A stretch of 64,000 nucleotides of DNA from UBA4744 sp963707435. Lineage in GTDB: Bacteria > Actinomycetota > Acidimicrobiia > Spongiisociales > UBA4744. Every line of letters begins with the position of its first letter. Position 1 is the stretch's first letter. The stretch is taken from positions 186,001-250,000 of the forward strand of contig CAVPPF010000004.1 of NCBI GenBank assembly GCA_963707435.1, given 5' to 3'. The notes beneath the pieces were generated by a model, which ran no database searches, was not told the DNA's origin, and worked only from the letters and a program-made list of their open reading frames with translations. The translations under genes and the position numbers were made by a program. Positions 25,236 to 33,456 of this stretch are shown here, one piece after another.

Positions 25236-26195
25236 ATGCGGAAAGCCGTGATCGGTTTGGCGATCTTTGCGCTGGTTGCCGGAGTGGCCCTGGTGGCCGT
25301 TTCACTGGGGGCAGAACCGTCGGCGGTCGCCCAGGAGACCGAGGATCAGGTATTCAACCAAACGTTCGACGACGTCCTCGACGGACTGGTCGACGAAGGG
25401 GTCATCACCGGGGATCAACGCGACAAGATCGCCGCCGCCTTTGAGGAGCGTTTCGTTCGCTTTGGCAGGAGCCTCCGGGCAACGCCCCACCTCGAGATTG
25501 CCGCCGGGGTACTCGGCATCGACGTCGACGAGCTGGCCCAGCAGCTCAAGGATGGATCGACGATCGCCGATGTCGCCGGCGACAAGACCGACGAAGTGAT
25601 CGCAGCGCTCGTGGCCGACCAGGAGGCCCGCATCGACGAGGCCGTTGCCGACGGCAAGATCACTGCGGAGAAGGCTGAAGAAGTACGGATCGCCCTCGGC
25701 GAGCGGATCACAGCCCTGGTGAACGGCGAACACCCCGGCAAGGTCGGCCCATTCGGTTGGGATCACTTCCACGGCCGGGGCGGTTTCGACGGGTTCGACT
25801 TCAAAGGCCAATTCAGCCTCGACCGCATCGCCGAAGCGCTCGGTCTCACCGCCGACGAGTTGCACGAGAAGCTGGTCACAGGATCGTCTCTTGCCGATCT
25901 CGCCGAGAGCGCCGGGATTGCGGTGGAGGACTTCCTCGACACGGCGCTGGCGGGCCTCGACGAGCAGCTCGATACGCTCGTAGCGGACGAGCGGTTGACG
26001 CGGGAGCGGGCCGATGAGATCCGGTCCCGGATGGCCGAGATGATGGAATCCATGATCAACGGCGATATGCCGGGATTTGGATTCAAGTTCGATCTTGGCG
26101 ATCGGTTCCATCGTCACGGACACGGGTTTCCCGGGCCGGGCGGATGGTATGGGACTCCCGACGATGACGTGAATGGGAGCGACACCTCCGCCTGA
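25236..26195 (+). CDS. Secreted protein with two helical repeat modules (paralogue of 23.9 kb gene)
   Basis: A 319-residue exported protein with a signal peptide (residues 1-32, ending SAVAQE). The short motif FDDVLDGLVDEGVITGDQRDKIA is followed by two copies of an ~85-residue module. Copy one runs from LEIAAGVLGIDVDELAQQL to ERITALVNGEHPG and copy two from LDRIAEALGLTADELHEKL to EMMESMINGDMPG. A Gly/His/Phe-rich spacer separates the copies and a similar His-rich tail (HRHGHGFPGPGGW) ends the protein. GGAGG precedes ATG 25236. The His-rich segments suggest metal binding (inference). Confidence 0.75.
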   Translation: MRKAVIGLAIFALVAGVALVAVSLGAEPSAVAQETEDQVFNQTFDDVLDGLVDEGVITGDQRDKIAAAFEERFVRFGRSLRATPHLEIAAGVLGIDVDELAQQLKDGSTIADVAGDKTDEVIAALVADQEARIDEAVADGKITAEKAEEVRIALGERITALVNGEHPGKVGPFGWDHFHGRGGFDGFDFKGQFSLDRIAEALGLTADELHEKLVTGSSLADLAESAGIAVEDFLDTALAGLDEQLDTLVADERLTRERADEIRSRMAEMMESMINGDMPGFGFKFDLGDRFHRHGHGFPGPGGWYGTPDDDVNGSDTSA

Positions 26196-26213
26196 CCCTG
26201 CCCCGACGGCACC

Positions 26214-26274
26214 AACCCCCGACTCGGCAGCAGGCCCCCTCCCCCCTCCCGCCTGCTCTCTCGAGTCGGGGGTT
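26214..26274 (+). terminator. Nested hairpin after two-module secreted protein gene
   Basis: The outer stem AACCCCCGACTCG (26214-26226) pairs with CGAGTCGGGGGTT (26262-26274), 13 bp. A second stem, AGCAGGC (26229-26235) with GCCTGCT (26251-26257), lies inside the loop. It starts 19 bases after the stop at 26195 and probably terminates that gene; it may also serve the convergent cupin gene. Confidence 0.75.
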
Positions 26275-26312
26275 CGCTGCGTCCGCAACGGCCGCCCGAT
26301 CGGGGCCAAGCC

Positions 26313-26639
26313 TCAGTTCCCGTAGGGGAGCGTCTCCGCCTTCTCCAGGAGAACGGCATGAGCGACCTGCTCGGCAACCGGGCGGTGCTCGACGCCGGCC
26401 GGGACGACAAACATCTCGCCGGCGCGCAGCACCAGCGACTCGGCGTCCCTCATCTCAATTCGGAACTCACCGTCCCAGCAGAGGAACATTTCGTCCTCAT
26501 CGTGGTGATGCCAGGGAAACTCGCCGTGGAGGCGGGCAAGCCGAACGACGACGTCGTTGACCAACACGAGATCAGCGGGCTGCCACGGCCCCTCGAGAGC
26601 TGTGACTGCCGCTGCAATCGACACCGGTCGATACTCCAT
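26313..26639 (-). CDS. Small cupin domain protein
   Basis: A 108-residue cupin. The metal motif is seen in FPWHHHDEDEMFLCWDGEF (three consecutive His, then Glu/Asp) and the second motif in FVVPAGVEHRPVA with its conserved His. ATG 26639 is chosen because a longer frame (to 26714) runs into the divergent EVE gene. Small one-domain cupins of this type are usually mannose-isomerase-like or enzyme accessory proteins. No substrate can be assigned. Confidence 0.75.
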   Translation of the reverse strand: MEYRPVSIAAAVTALEGPWQPADLVLVNDVVVRLARLHGEFPWHHHDEDEMFLCWDGEFRIEMRDAESLVLRAGEMFVVPAGVEHRPVAEQVAHAVLLEKAETLPYGN

Positions 26640-26712
26640 ATCGGGAGCGTAGCGACGTGGCGAAGAGTGGCCGGTTGTGATCTCCGGCGACTCGTGTGCT
26701 ACCAATGCGTTC

Positions 26713-27180
26713 ATGCAGTACTGGTTGATGAAGTCAGAACCCGGCGACTACTCGATCGACGACCTCGAGCGCGACGGGAGCGAGCACTGGGACGGCATCC
26801 GCAACTACCAGGCACGCAACCTCATGCGGGACCGCATGGAGATTGGAGACCGGGTGCTGTTCTACCACTCGAACGCCAAGCCGCCCGGGGTCGTTGGGAT
26901 CGCCGAGATTGCCAGTGGTCCGTACCCGGACCACACCCAGTTCGATCCGGGCAACAAGTACTACGACCCGACGTCGGACCCCGACGATCCCCGGTGGATC
27001 ATGGTCGACGTGAAGTTTGTCGAGAAGCTACCAAGGATGGTGCCACTTCCCGAGTTGCGGGAGTACGAGCAACTCGCCGACATGGTTCTCCTCAACCGCT
27101 CCCGCCTCTCCGTGCAACCGGTGACCAAGGAGCAGTACGAGTTCATCCTCGAGCGGGCGCGCGAACAAACCGTCGGTTAG
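26713..27180 (+). CDS. EVE domain protein
   Basis: A 155-residue EVE (PUA-like, YTH-related) domain protein: YWLMKSEPGDYSIDDLERDG and WDGIRNYQARNLMRDRMEIGDRVLFYHSNAKPPGVVG-like blocks (present as separate stretches) are diagnostic. EVE domains bind modified bases in DNA or RNA and are frequent in restriction, toxin and RNA-modification contexts. No restriction or toxin gene lies here, so a housekeeping role (thymocyte-nuclear-protein-1-like) is more likely. It starts at ATG 26713. Confidence 0.9.
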   Translation: MQYWLMKSEPGDYSIDDLERDGSEHWDGIRNYQARNLMRDRMEIGDRVLFYHSNAKPPGVVGIAEIASGPYPDHTQFDPGNKYYDPTSDPDDPRWIMVDVKFVEKLPRMVPLPELREYEQLADMVLLNRSRLSVQPVTKEQYEFILERAREQTVG

Positions 27181-27186
27181 ATCCGG

Positions 27187-27426
27187 TCAGTTGTTGGCGC
27201 GGTTCTTGATCCGGCCCAAGAGTTCCTTACAGGCAGGGCACACCGGATAGCGGCTCGGATCCCGATTGGGTATCCACTTCTTGCCGCACAGCGCAATCAC
27301 CGGAACACCTTCGACGTTGCTGCGGACGATGTCTGCCTTGCTCACGTAGTGCGCAAAGCGGTCATGGCCCCCGTCCCCTTCGGACAGCCGGGGTTCGGTC
27401 TTCGTTTCCCTGACGGTCTCACCCAT
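27187..27426 (-). CDS. DUF3039 domain protein
   Basis: A 79-residue protein matching the actinobacterial DUF3039 family: HDRFAHYVSKADIV, GVPVIALCGKKWIPNRDPS and PVCPACKELL, with three cysteines (one in the LCGK block, two in CPAC) likely forming a zinc site. ATG 27426 is used; an in-frame extension to 27504 is not supported. Its function is unknown. The family is restricted mainly to Actinomycetota, which supports the taxonomic assignment. Confidence 0.85.
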   Translation of the reverse strand: MGETVRETKTEPRLSEGDGGHDRFAHYVSKADIVRSNVEGVPVIALCGKKWIPNRDPSRYPVCPACKELLGRIKNRANN

Positions 27427-27548
27427 GTGATGATTCTTGCAGGCTCCTTCAGCGCTGCCCAGATGGCAGATGGCGGCCTCCTGGCGACCCGGCCCTATCG
27501 GCACTGGGACGGTCCGCCGCTGCAGCGTAAACTTGGCGATGAAGGGGC

Positions 27549-28034
27549 ATGACCATGGATCGACTCGCGGTGCTCCTCATGTTCGCCTGGCAGTACCTGC
27601 TGATGGCCTTTCTCTGCTGCCTGGGCATTGTGCAGCTGGCGGCCGCCCGCTCGGGAAGACGCCGCCTGTGGTTGGCGAAGCGGCGGTGCATGACCACTGT
27701 GGCCGGTGCCGGTCTCCTGATCGGCGGGATGGCCTTCTTCTACCTGATCCCACTGGCCGTGGCCGGACCCTGGGGACCCCCCGACCCGGTCACCGGGACC
27801 GCGTCATGGGCGAGGGCCACCCTGGAAACCCTCGCCGGCGCCCGCAACATCAACGACACGGCGGGCGGACTGTCGGGGCACTGGCAGGCGCTGTGGTTCT
27901 GCACAGGGTGGACCGGTGCCGTCTTCTTCGCGCGCGGCGTCGGTCGGCTCAGACGAGCGCCGGACCGGAAACTCCGGCTTCGTGATCAAGAGACCCGGAT
28001 TCTGGTTGGATCCGGGTCGGAGCGCTCCTCATGA
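27549..28034 (+). CDS. Unknown membrane protein
   Basis: A 161-residue protein with three hydrophobic segments (about residues 5-32, 47-72 and 108-128), ending in a basic cytoplasmic tail. No family is recognised. ATG 27549 and 27555 are both possible. The stop overlaps the start of the PAP2 phosphatase gene (ATGA), so the two are translationally coupled and may act together at the membrane. Confidence 0.6.
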   Translation: MTMDRLAVLLMFAWQYLLMAFLCCLGIVQLAAARSGRRRLWLAKRRCMTTVAGAGLLIGGMAFFYLIPLAVAGPWGPPDPVTGTASWARATLETLAGARNINDTAGGLSGHWQALWFCTGWTGAVFFARGVGRLRRAPDRKLRLRDQETRILVGSGSERSS

Positions 28035-28615
28035 ACCAGACCGACGAGACGGTCTTCCGATGGCTCAACGATCTGGCCGGCCGATCGGACGTCGTCGATG
28101 GAATCATCCGCTTTGTGATCGGCGACTATCTGATTCCGCTCATGGCCACCCTGGCGGTGGCGTGGCTCTGGTTTGCCGGCCGGGCGGGCAGTGAGACGAA
28201 ACGGTTCCAGCACGCCGCCCTCAAAGGCCTGGTTGCGCTGGGAATCACCCAGCTGGTCGTGGCGCTGCTCAACATAGCCATCGGAAGACCGCGACCGTTC
28301 GAACAGCTCGGCGACGTGACGGTGCTCTTCTATGAGCCCATCAACTCATCGTTCCCGGCGCATCCGGTGGCAACCGTCGTGGCACTGGGAGCCGTTCTCT
28401 GGACGGTGCGGCGCGATCTGGGGGTGCTGGTGCTGAGCCTGGGAGTGGGCCTCGGCATCGGACGGATCATTGCCGGATTGTGGTTCCCGACCGACGTGCT
28501 CGGGGGCATGGCCATCGGCATCCTGTGCGCATGGATAGGCAGCCGGGTCCTGGCCCGACTGTCCGGGGCTGAAGCGTTCGTTCGTAGGAAGGCCGCCACC
28601 CTGGGCTTGGGGTGA
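28031..28615 (+). CDS. PAP2 family phosphatase
   Basis: A 194-residue membrane phosphatase of the PAP2 type with about five helices. Parts of the three active-site motifs are seen: GRPRPFEQ (KxxxxxxRP-like block), SSFPAHPVATVVAL (PSGH-like, here with P-A-H) and GRIIAGLWFPTDVLGG (SRxxxxxHxxxD-like, in which G-R is followed by W-F-P-T-D instead of the usual His). The missing canonical His in the third motif makes catalytic activity uncertain. Typical members dephosphorylate undecaprenyl or phosphatidyl phosphates. Confidence 0.75.
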   Translation: MNQTDETVFRWLNDLAGRSDVVDGIIRFVIGDYLIPLMATLAVAWLWFAGRAGSETKRFQHAALKGLVALGITQLVVALLNIAIGRPRPFEQLGDVTVLFYEPINSSFPAHPVATVVALGAVLWTVRRDLGVLVLSLGVGLGIGRIIAGLWFPTDVLGGMAIGILCAWIGSRVLARLSGAEAFVRRKAATLGLG

Positions 28616-28641
28616 CGATCAGCAGTCGGCAGTCGGCTGCC

Positions 28642-30099
28642 TCAGTTCTCGCCCAGGATCACGTCGACCGTTTCCACGGCACCGGACCGGCTGATGGTGA
28701 ACTGAACCTCGTCCCCGACGTGGGAGCGCCGCAACAGGATGATCAGATCCTCCATCGTCTGGACGTCGATACCTTCGAACGAGTTGATGACGTCGCCGGC
28801 CCGAAGACCGGCTGATGCGGCGGCGCCGGTCGGCTCGACCGATCCGATTTCGACTCCCGCCGGAACCAGGGCGCCGTCCGGGGCAGTGTCGAACGACGTT
28901 CCTCCGACGATACCGAGGAAGGCAGTTCCTGCCCTTCCGTTCGCGATCAACTCTTCGACAACACGTTCGACGATCTCGACGGGCGTGGCAAAGCCGATCC
29001 CTTCGATCCCAACCGAAGAGACCCCAACCGCGGTGGTGATTCCGATCAGGCGTCCGGTCTCGTCGACGAGTGCGCCCCCACTGGATCCCTGAGTGATCGG
29101 GGCGTCGGTCTGCAGCATGCCGTGAAGGATGTCGTTCACGCTGGTTTGAACCTGGCGGTCAAAAGCCGAGAGCACCCCGACCGTCAGCGACGGCCCGCCG
29201 GCCAGTCCCAATGGGTTTCCAACGGCAACCGCGGGGTCGCCAACCGCCAGATCGTCTGACGAGCCGAACTCAATGGGCACCAGGTTGTCGGCGTTGATCT
29301 TGAGGACGGCCAGGTCGGTGACGGCATCCGTGCCGACCAGCGTCGCCTCGTACACACGGCCGTCGGCAAAGACGATCTGGTATTCCAATCCCCCCGCAGC
29401 CACATGGTCGTTCGTGATGATGTGACCCTCGGTGTCGTAGACCACTCCCGAACCAGATCCGAACTCCGAGAATCCGGTCGGGCCGGTCCGGCCGACCTGC
29501 ACACTGACGATCGAAGGAATGACGACCTCACCGACCGCAACGGCATCGACGTTCGCTTCGCGCAACTGCAGGGTGGCCGTGCCGCTCGACGCAGGGGTCA
29601 ACGCCTCGGACGCCTGATCAACCGCGACGGTGGTCGTTGTGGTGGTTGCCTCGTCCAGGAGATTGATACCGCCCACTCCGGCGACGGCTGCGAGGGCTAG
29701 GACGGCTCCCAGGAAAGCCGAAACCATCGGGACCAGCACCCGGCCGCGGCGACGGTCGCCCGAAGCCACAGGAGCGGCAGAGGCCGGCCCTGCCGAAACC
29801 GTCGGGGCAGGGCGAGGGATCGGTCCGGAAGGCCATGGCTGAGCAACCCGGGACGACTCTCGCGGAACCCGGGCGTCGGAGCGAGTCTCGAAACGTTCTG
29901 GAACGTCCGGACGAACCGTCCGGTAGCCGTCGAGCACGGGCCCCATCGGCTCTGCAGCAGGCCGCGCGGGTGGTGGTACCGCCCGATTCACTGCGTCTCC
30001 TGCTTCGGCGGACGGAGATGCCAAAGCGTCTTCAACCGGATCGTTTGCAGCCGGTTCTTCGGTGCGAGGATGGTCGTCGTTACTCACGGTGTCTCCCAA
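28642..30099 (-). CDS. HtrA-like trypsin/PDZ membrane serine protease (PepD-like)
   Basis: A 485-residue S1C protease. A long disordered, proline-rich cytoplasmic N-terminus (1-115) is followed by one transmembrane helix (about 120-146), the trypsin-like domain and one PDZ domain (about 390-480). The catalytic triad is His232 in TNDHVA, Asp262 in TDLAVL and Ser340 in QGSSGGAL. It would degrade or refold misfolded proteins on the outer face of the membrane. It is the last gene of a leftward run in the order response regulator, histidine kinase, protease, the same as mprA-mprB-pepD of mycobacteria. An 81-base gap separates it from the kinase gene. Confidence 0.92.
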   Translation of the reverse strand: MGDTVSNDDHPRTEEPAANDPVEDALASPSAEAGDAVNRAVPPPARPAAEPMGPVLDGYRTVRPDVPERFETRSDARVPRESSRVAQPWPSGPIPRPAPTVSAGPASAAPVASGDRRRGRVLVPMVSAFLGAVLALAAVAGVGGINLLDEATTTTTTVAVDQASEALTPASSGTATLQLREANVDAVAVGEVVIPSIVSVQVGRTGPTGFSEFGSGSGVVYDTEGHIITNDHVAAGGLEYQIVFADGRVYEATLVGTDAVTDLAVLKINADNLVPIEFGSSDDLAVGDPAVAVGNPLGLAGGPSLTVGVLSAFDRQVQTSVNDILHGMLQTDAPITQGSSGGALVDETGRLIGITTAVGVSSVGIEGIGFATPVEIVERVVEELIANGRAGTAFLGIVGGTSFDTAPDGALVPAGVEIGSVEPTGAAASAGLRAGDVINSFEGIDVQTMEDLIILLRRSHVGDEVQFTISRSGAVETVDVILGEN

Positions 30100-30180
30100 T
30101 CATGTGTCTCTCACAAGATGATTCGACGCCGAGGTGAAGAGCGGATGAAGCCCACTTAAGAAGGCGATGAGAATCGACGG

Positions 30181-31542
30181 CTACTCGCCGGATTCTGAAA
30201 CGGCCGGAATCTCAAACCCCACCCGTGCCCCTCCATCCGGCGCCTGGTCGGCCCACACCCTGCCGCCGTGCAGATCGACGACCTGCTTGACGATGGCAAG
30301 TCCCAAACCCGACCCGGGCATGGCCCGGGCCTCCGGAGCCCGGTAGAACCTATCGAAAACAAGCACCCGATCGGCCTCTGTGATGCCGGGGCCCGTATCG
30401 ACCACCTCGACCTTGCCATCTCGCACGGAGACGTCGATGGTCGCGTCGGGTGGACTCCATTTGTGGGCATTGTCGATCAGGTTGCCGACGGCCCGCTCGA
30501 GCATGGCGGGGCGTCCCTGGACCATGGAGTCCGCGCCGTCGAGAACGATCGTGCGACCGGTTCTCCGACGGGCCCGGTCCACTACCTGTTCGACGAGGTC
30601 GGCCAGGTCCACTTCGGAAACGGCTTCTTCGGCGACGCGCGCATCGGTTGCAAGCTCAACCAGTTCCGAGACCAGGTCGGTCAGTTCCTCCAGCTCGAAC
30701 GTGACATCGGTCAGCAGCTCCTGTTTTTCCGTCTGATCCATCGCGTCGGACCTGGCCAGCATCTCGATATTGGTGCGCAGGGATGTGAGCGGCGTTCGCA
30801 GTTCGTGGCTGGCATCGGCTACCAGCTGTTGTTGTTGCCGGCGCGATGCGCCCAGCGCCCGCAGCATTGTGTTGAAGCTCGCGGCCAGGCGGCCGACCTC
30901 ATCATTCCTCTCGACTTCGATGGGGGCATCGAAATCCTGGGTGGTCGCCACATGCTCGGCCGTAGCCGTCAGGTCTTCAACGGGTTTCAACGCCCGGCCC
31001 GCCACCAGCCAGCCCATCAGGGCGGCGAGCAGGACACCGAGGCCTCCGATACCGAACAAACGCAGGCGAAGCCCGTTGACGATGGCATCGGTCTCCGTGA
31101 GATCACGAGCGATCTGGATTGCGTATCTGTCTCCGTAGGGCGCCGTGAGCATGCGATAGTGAACGTCGTCGACCCACACATCGCGCTTCGTGAAGCGGTC
31201 TCGCTGGCCGGCTATCGCCCGATCGTCTTCCGAGATCGGCAAGGCCGGACCACCCCGCAGATACGCCACGACCTCGCCATCCTTGTCGAACGCCTGAAAG
31301 GCCGAGTCGGGCCCGAAAATGTCGAAGACCCCGAATCCGCCCATCCCCATCTCACGGGAGGCGGGAAACCGGTTGCCCAACTCCCCGAGAGCCGTCAGCG
31401 CTGCAGCCCTCTGCGTCAAGAACTCATCGATCTCGCCGCGAGCTTCTCGAGATGCCGAGACATAAGCAGCGCCGGCCACGGCAGCCACCGTCAGGGCGAC
31501 CGCCATCGCGACAAGCAGAGAAAGGCGAGCGCGAAGCGTCAT
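30181..31542 (-). CDS. HAMP-containing sensor histidine kinase (MprB-like)
   Basis: A 453-residue membrane sensor. Transmembrane helices at about 9-29 and 161-182 flank an extracytoplasmic sensor of about 130 residues. A HAMP domain follows, then the dimerisation domain with phospho-acceptor His246 in DASHELRTPLTSL and the ATPase domain (N-box NLIDNAHKW, G1 VDTGPGI, G2 GSGLGLAIVKQ). It overlaps the response-regulator stop by ATGA. Gene order and downstream HtrA protease match the mycobacterial envelope-stress system MprAB-PepD, so sensing of envelope damage is inferred. Confidence 0.93.
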   Translation of the reverse strand: MTLRARLSLLVAMAVALTVAAVAGAAYVSASREARGEIDEFLTQRAAALTALGELGNRFPASREMGMGGFGVFDIFGPDSAFQAFDKDGEVVAYLRGGPALPISEDDRAIAGQRDRFTKRDVWVDDVHYRMLTAPYGDRYAIQIARDLTETDAIVNGLRLRLFGIGGLGVLLAALMGWLVAGRALKPVEDLTATAEHVATTQDFDAPIEVERNDEVGRLAASFNTMLRALGASRRQQQQLVADASHELRTPLTSLRTNIEMLARSDAMDQTEKQELLTDVTFELEELTDLVSELVELATDARVAEEAVSEVDLADLVEQVVDRARRRTGRTIVLDGADSMVQGRPAMLERAVGNLIDNAHKWSPPDATIDVSVRDGKVEVVDTGPGITEADRVLVFDRFYRAPEARAMPGSGLGLAIVKQVVDLHGGRVWADQAPDGGARVGFEIPAVSESGE

Positions 31543-32231
31543 TTCTCTCTCAGCACATATCCAACGCCCCGGACCGTGTGAATGAGGCGCGGCTCGCCCT
31601 CACCTTCGGTCTTACGGCGCAGATAGCCGATGTACACGTCGAGCGAGTTGGAAGATGTCCCGAAATCAAAACCCCAGATCCGTTCGTAGATGACGTCGCG
31701 GGTGAGGACGATGCCGGCGTTGAGCATCAGCAGCTCCAGCAAATCGAACTCGGTCTTCGTCAGTTCGATGGCCCGCCCGTTCCGCTCCACGCGCCGGGTT
31801 TCGGGATCGAGCGAGAGGTCGGCGAAGGTGAGCGGACCACCCAGGTCTTCCGGTGCGGTCCGGCGCAAGAGGGCTCGCAACCGGGCCAGCAGCTCATCGA
31901 GGGCGAAGGGTTTCACCAGATAGTCGTCGGCCCCGGCATCGAGTCCCGCCACCCGGTCGGAGACCTCGTGCTTGGCGGTGAGCAGAAGGATCGGTAGGTC
32001 GTCGCCCTTCGAGCGAATCCGCCGGCAGACCGAGAGGCCGTCCACGTGCGGCATCATGATGTCCAGGATCAGCGCGTCGGGACGGTCCTCCTTGACCGCT
32101 TCGAGCGCCTCGGCGCCGTCGACGGCGAGGCTGATCTCGTAGCCCTCGAAGCGGAGCGCGCGCTGCAGCGACTGCCGCACGCTCCGGTCGTCTTCGGCGA
32201 TCAGCACTCTGGCGCCATTGCCGTCTGTCAT
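31539..32231 (-). CDS. OmpR/PhoB-type response regulator (MprA-like)
   Basis: A 230-residue regulator. The receiver has the acidic pocket AEDD, phospho-acceptor Asp57 (ILDIMMP), Thr85 and Lys107 (LVKPF). The C-terminal winged helix includes ELTKTEFDLLELLMLNAG and the closing VYIGYLRRKTEGEGE / TVRGVGYVLR stretches. ATG 32231 is chosen; a longer frame upstream is unsupported. It is the first gene of the regulator-kinase-protease unit and probably autoregulates it. Confidence 0.95.
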   Translation of the reverse strand: MTDGNGARVLIAEDDRSVRQSLQRALRFEGYEISLAVDGAEALEAVKEDRPDALILDIMMPHVDGLSVCRRIRSKGDDLPILLLTAKHEVSDRVAGLDAGADDYLVKPFALDELLARLRALLRRTAPEDLGGPLTFADLSLDPETRRVERNGRAIELTKTEFDLLELLMLNAGIVLTRDVIYERIWGFDFGTSSNSLDVYIGYLRRKTEGEGEPRLIHTVRGVGYVLREK

Positions 32232-32388
32232 AGGAATCCCTCGCTTCGCTCTGCCAAAACTGTACTGCCCCCCGTATAGGAGCACGCTGAGAGCGAGATG
32301 AGAATCGCATGAGAAGCAAGCAACACAGCAGGCTCTGGCGCCTAACTTGCTCGATATTCCGGCACCTCGAGCACCAAAACCGCCTTTT

Positions 32389-33456
32389 CTAGGAGGCGGT
32401 GGCCAACTGGCGTCCGAGCCGCTTGGTGAGTACCACCACCGCGACCCCCAGGAGCACGATGACTCCGGCGGCCACGAGCAGCTCAACCCACACATCCCCC
32501 AGGCCGGCGTTGTTCAATGACACCTCGAAGATCGGGTTGATCACCCAGTAGGTGGGAAACAGCTTGCCGATCCATTGCGGCCAATCCGGCCAGATGTAGA
32601 ACGCCGTCGGTCCGATCAGCAGGATTCCGGTCCCTTTGATCAGCGCGAACACCGCCGTGGAGTCCTTTGACACCGTTCCGAAAATGAGGCCGATCTCCAC
32701 ACAGAGGATCGAACCGAACAACAACACGACCAACAGTGCGACCGGATCCCCTCCGAGGGCGTTGTTGAGGAACAGGGTGAAGATTGTCATGGCGAGCGCC
32801 AGGATCACTCCCAGAAACCCCTTGGCGGTGATGACTTCGCTGAGCTTGACCGGGGTGACGATCAAAGCGTTGAGCGTGCCTTTCTCGCGTTCATCCGCGA
32901 TGCTGAACGCCGGGAGGAAAACGGCTGCCACGACCAGTGCGTACATCATGATGAACGGCACCATCCGCACCGCAATCGGCAACCCCTCGTCACCGAGGGC
33001 AACGACCGAGATATCCACCGGTGGCGTGGCTCCCTCGATTTCCCTGACCAGGTCGACGGTCGTGACCGCCAGAATGATGCGGTTGGAGGCCAGGCTCTCT
33101 CCCCCGACGTAGAACTCGAGCGGTGGCCGCGCCCCGGAGCGGACCTGGTCGTCGAAACCCGCCGGGAGTACCAGGCCGGCATCCAGGTTGTCCGCTTCAA
33201 CCTGGGCCTTCAGGTCGTCGGCATTGTCGAGCAAGGTCAGGTCGATCCCCTCTATGCCTTGAACGGCAGTCGTGATCGTGGAGCTGCCTTGATCGACGAT
33301 TCCCAGGCGCGGTTGGGGGTCGAAGAGCGATCCGAACGTCACCTGTATGACCAGCGTGAAGAGCACGGGAAGAAAGAGGACCCAGAGAAAGACCGGCGAG
33401 CGAGGTCCCAAACGGAATTCCTTGCCGAGCACCTTGAACGTACGTGTCAGGCTCAT
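32389..33456 (-). CDS. ABC-2 type transporter permease (second subunit)
   Basis: A 355-residue ABC-2 permease. One N-terminal helix (about 24-46), an extracytoplasmic domain of about 130 residues, and then five C-terminal helices form the NatB/YhaP-like topology. The hydrophilic motif SIADEREKGTLNALIVTPV before the second helix is the ABC-2 signature. ATG 33456 overlaps the stop of the paralogous permease (ATGA). It forms a heterodimeric exporter with the next gene and the ATPase at 34634-35497. Substrate unknown. Confidence 0.88.
   Translation of the reverse strand: MSLTRTFKVLGKEFRLGPRSPVFLWVLFLPVLFTLVIQVTFGSLFDPQPRLGIVDQGSSTITTAVQGIEGIDLTLLDNADDLKAQVEADNLDAGLVLPAGFDDQVRSGARPPLEFYVGGESLASNRIILAVTTVDLVREIEGATPPVDISVVALGDEGLPIAVRMVPFIMMYALVVAAVFLPAFSIADEREKGTLNALIVTPVKLSEVITAKGFLGVILALAMTIFTLFLNNALGGDPVALLVVLLFGSILCVEIGLIFGTVSKDSTAVFALIKGTGILLIGPTAFYIWPDWPQWIGKLFPTYWVINPIFEVSLNNAGLGDVWVELLVAAGVIVLLGVAVVVLTKRLGRQLATAS

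Noticed and set aside
26713..27180. EVE protein considered as part of a defence island
   Set aside because: No restriction, toxin or helicase gene lies nearby.
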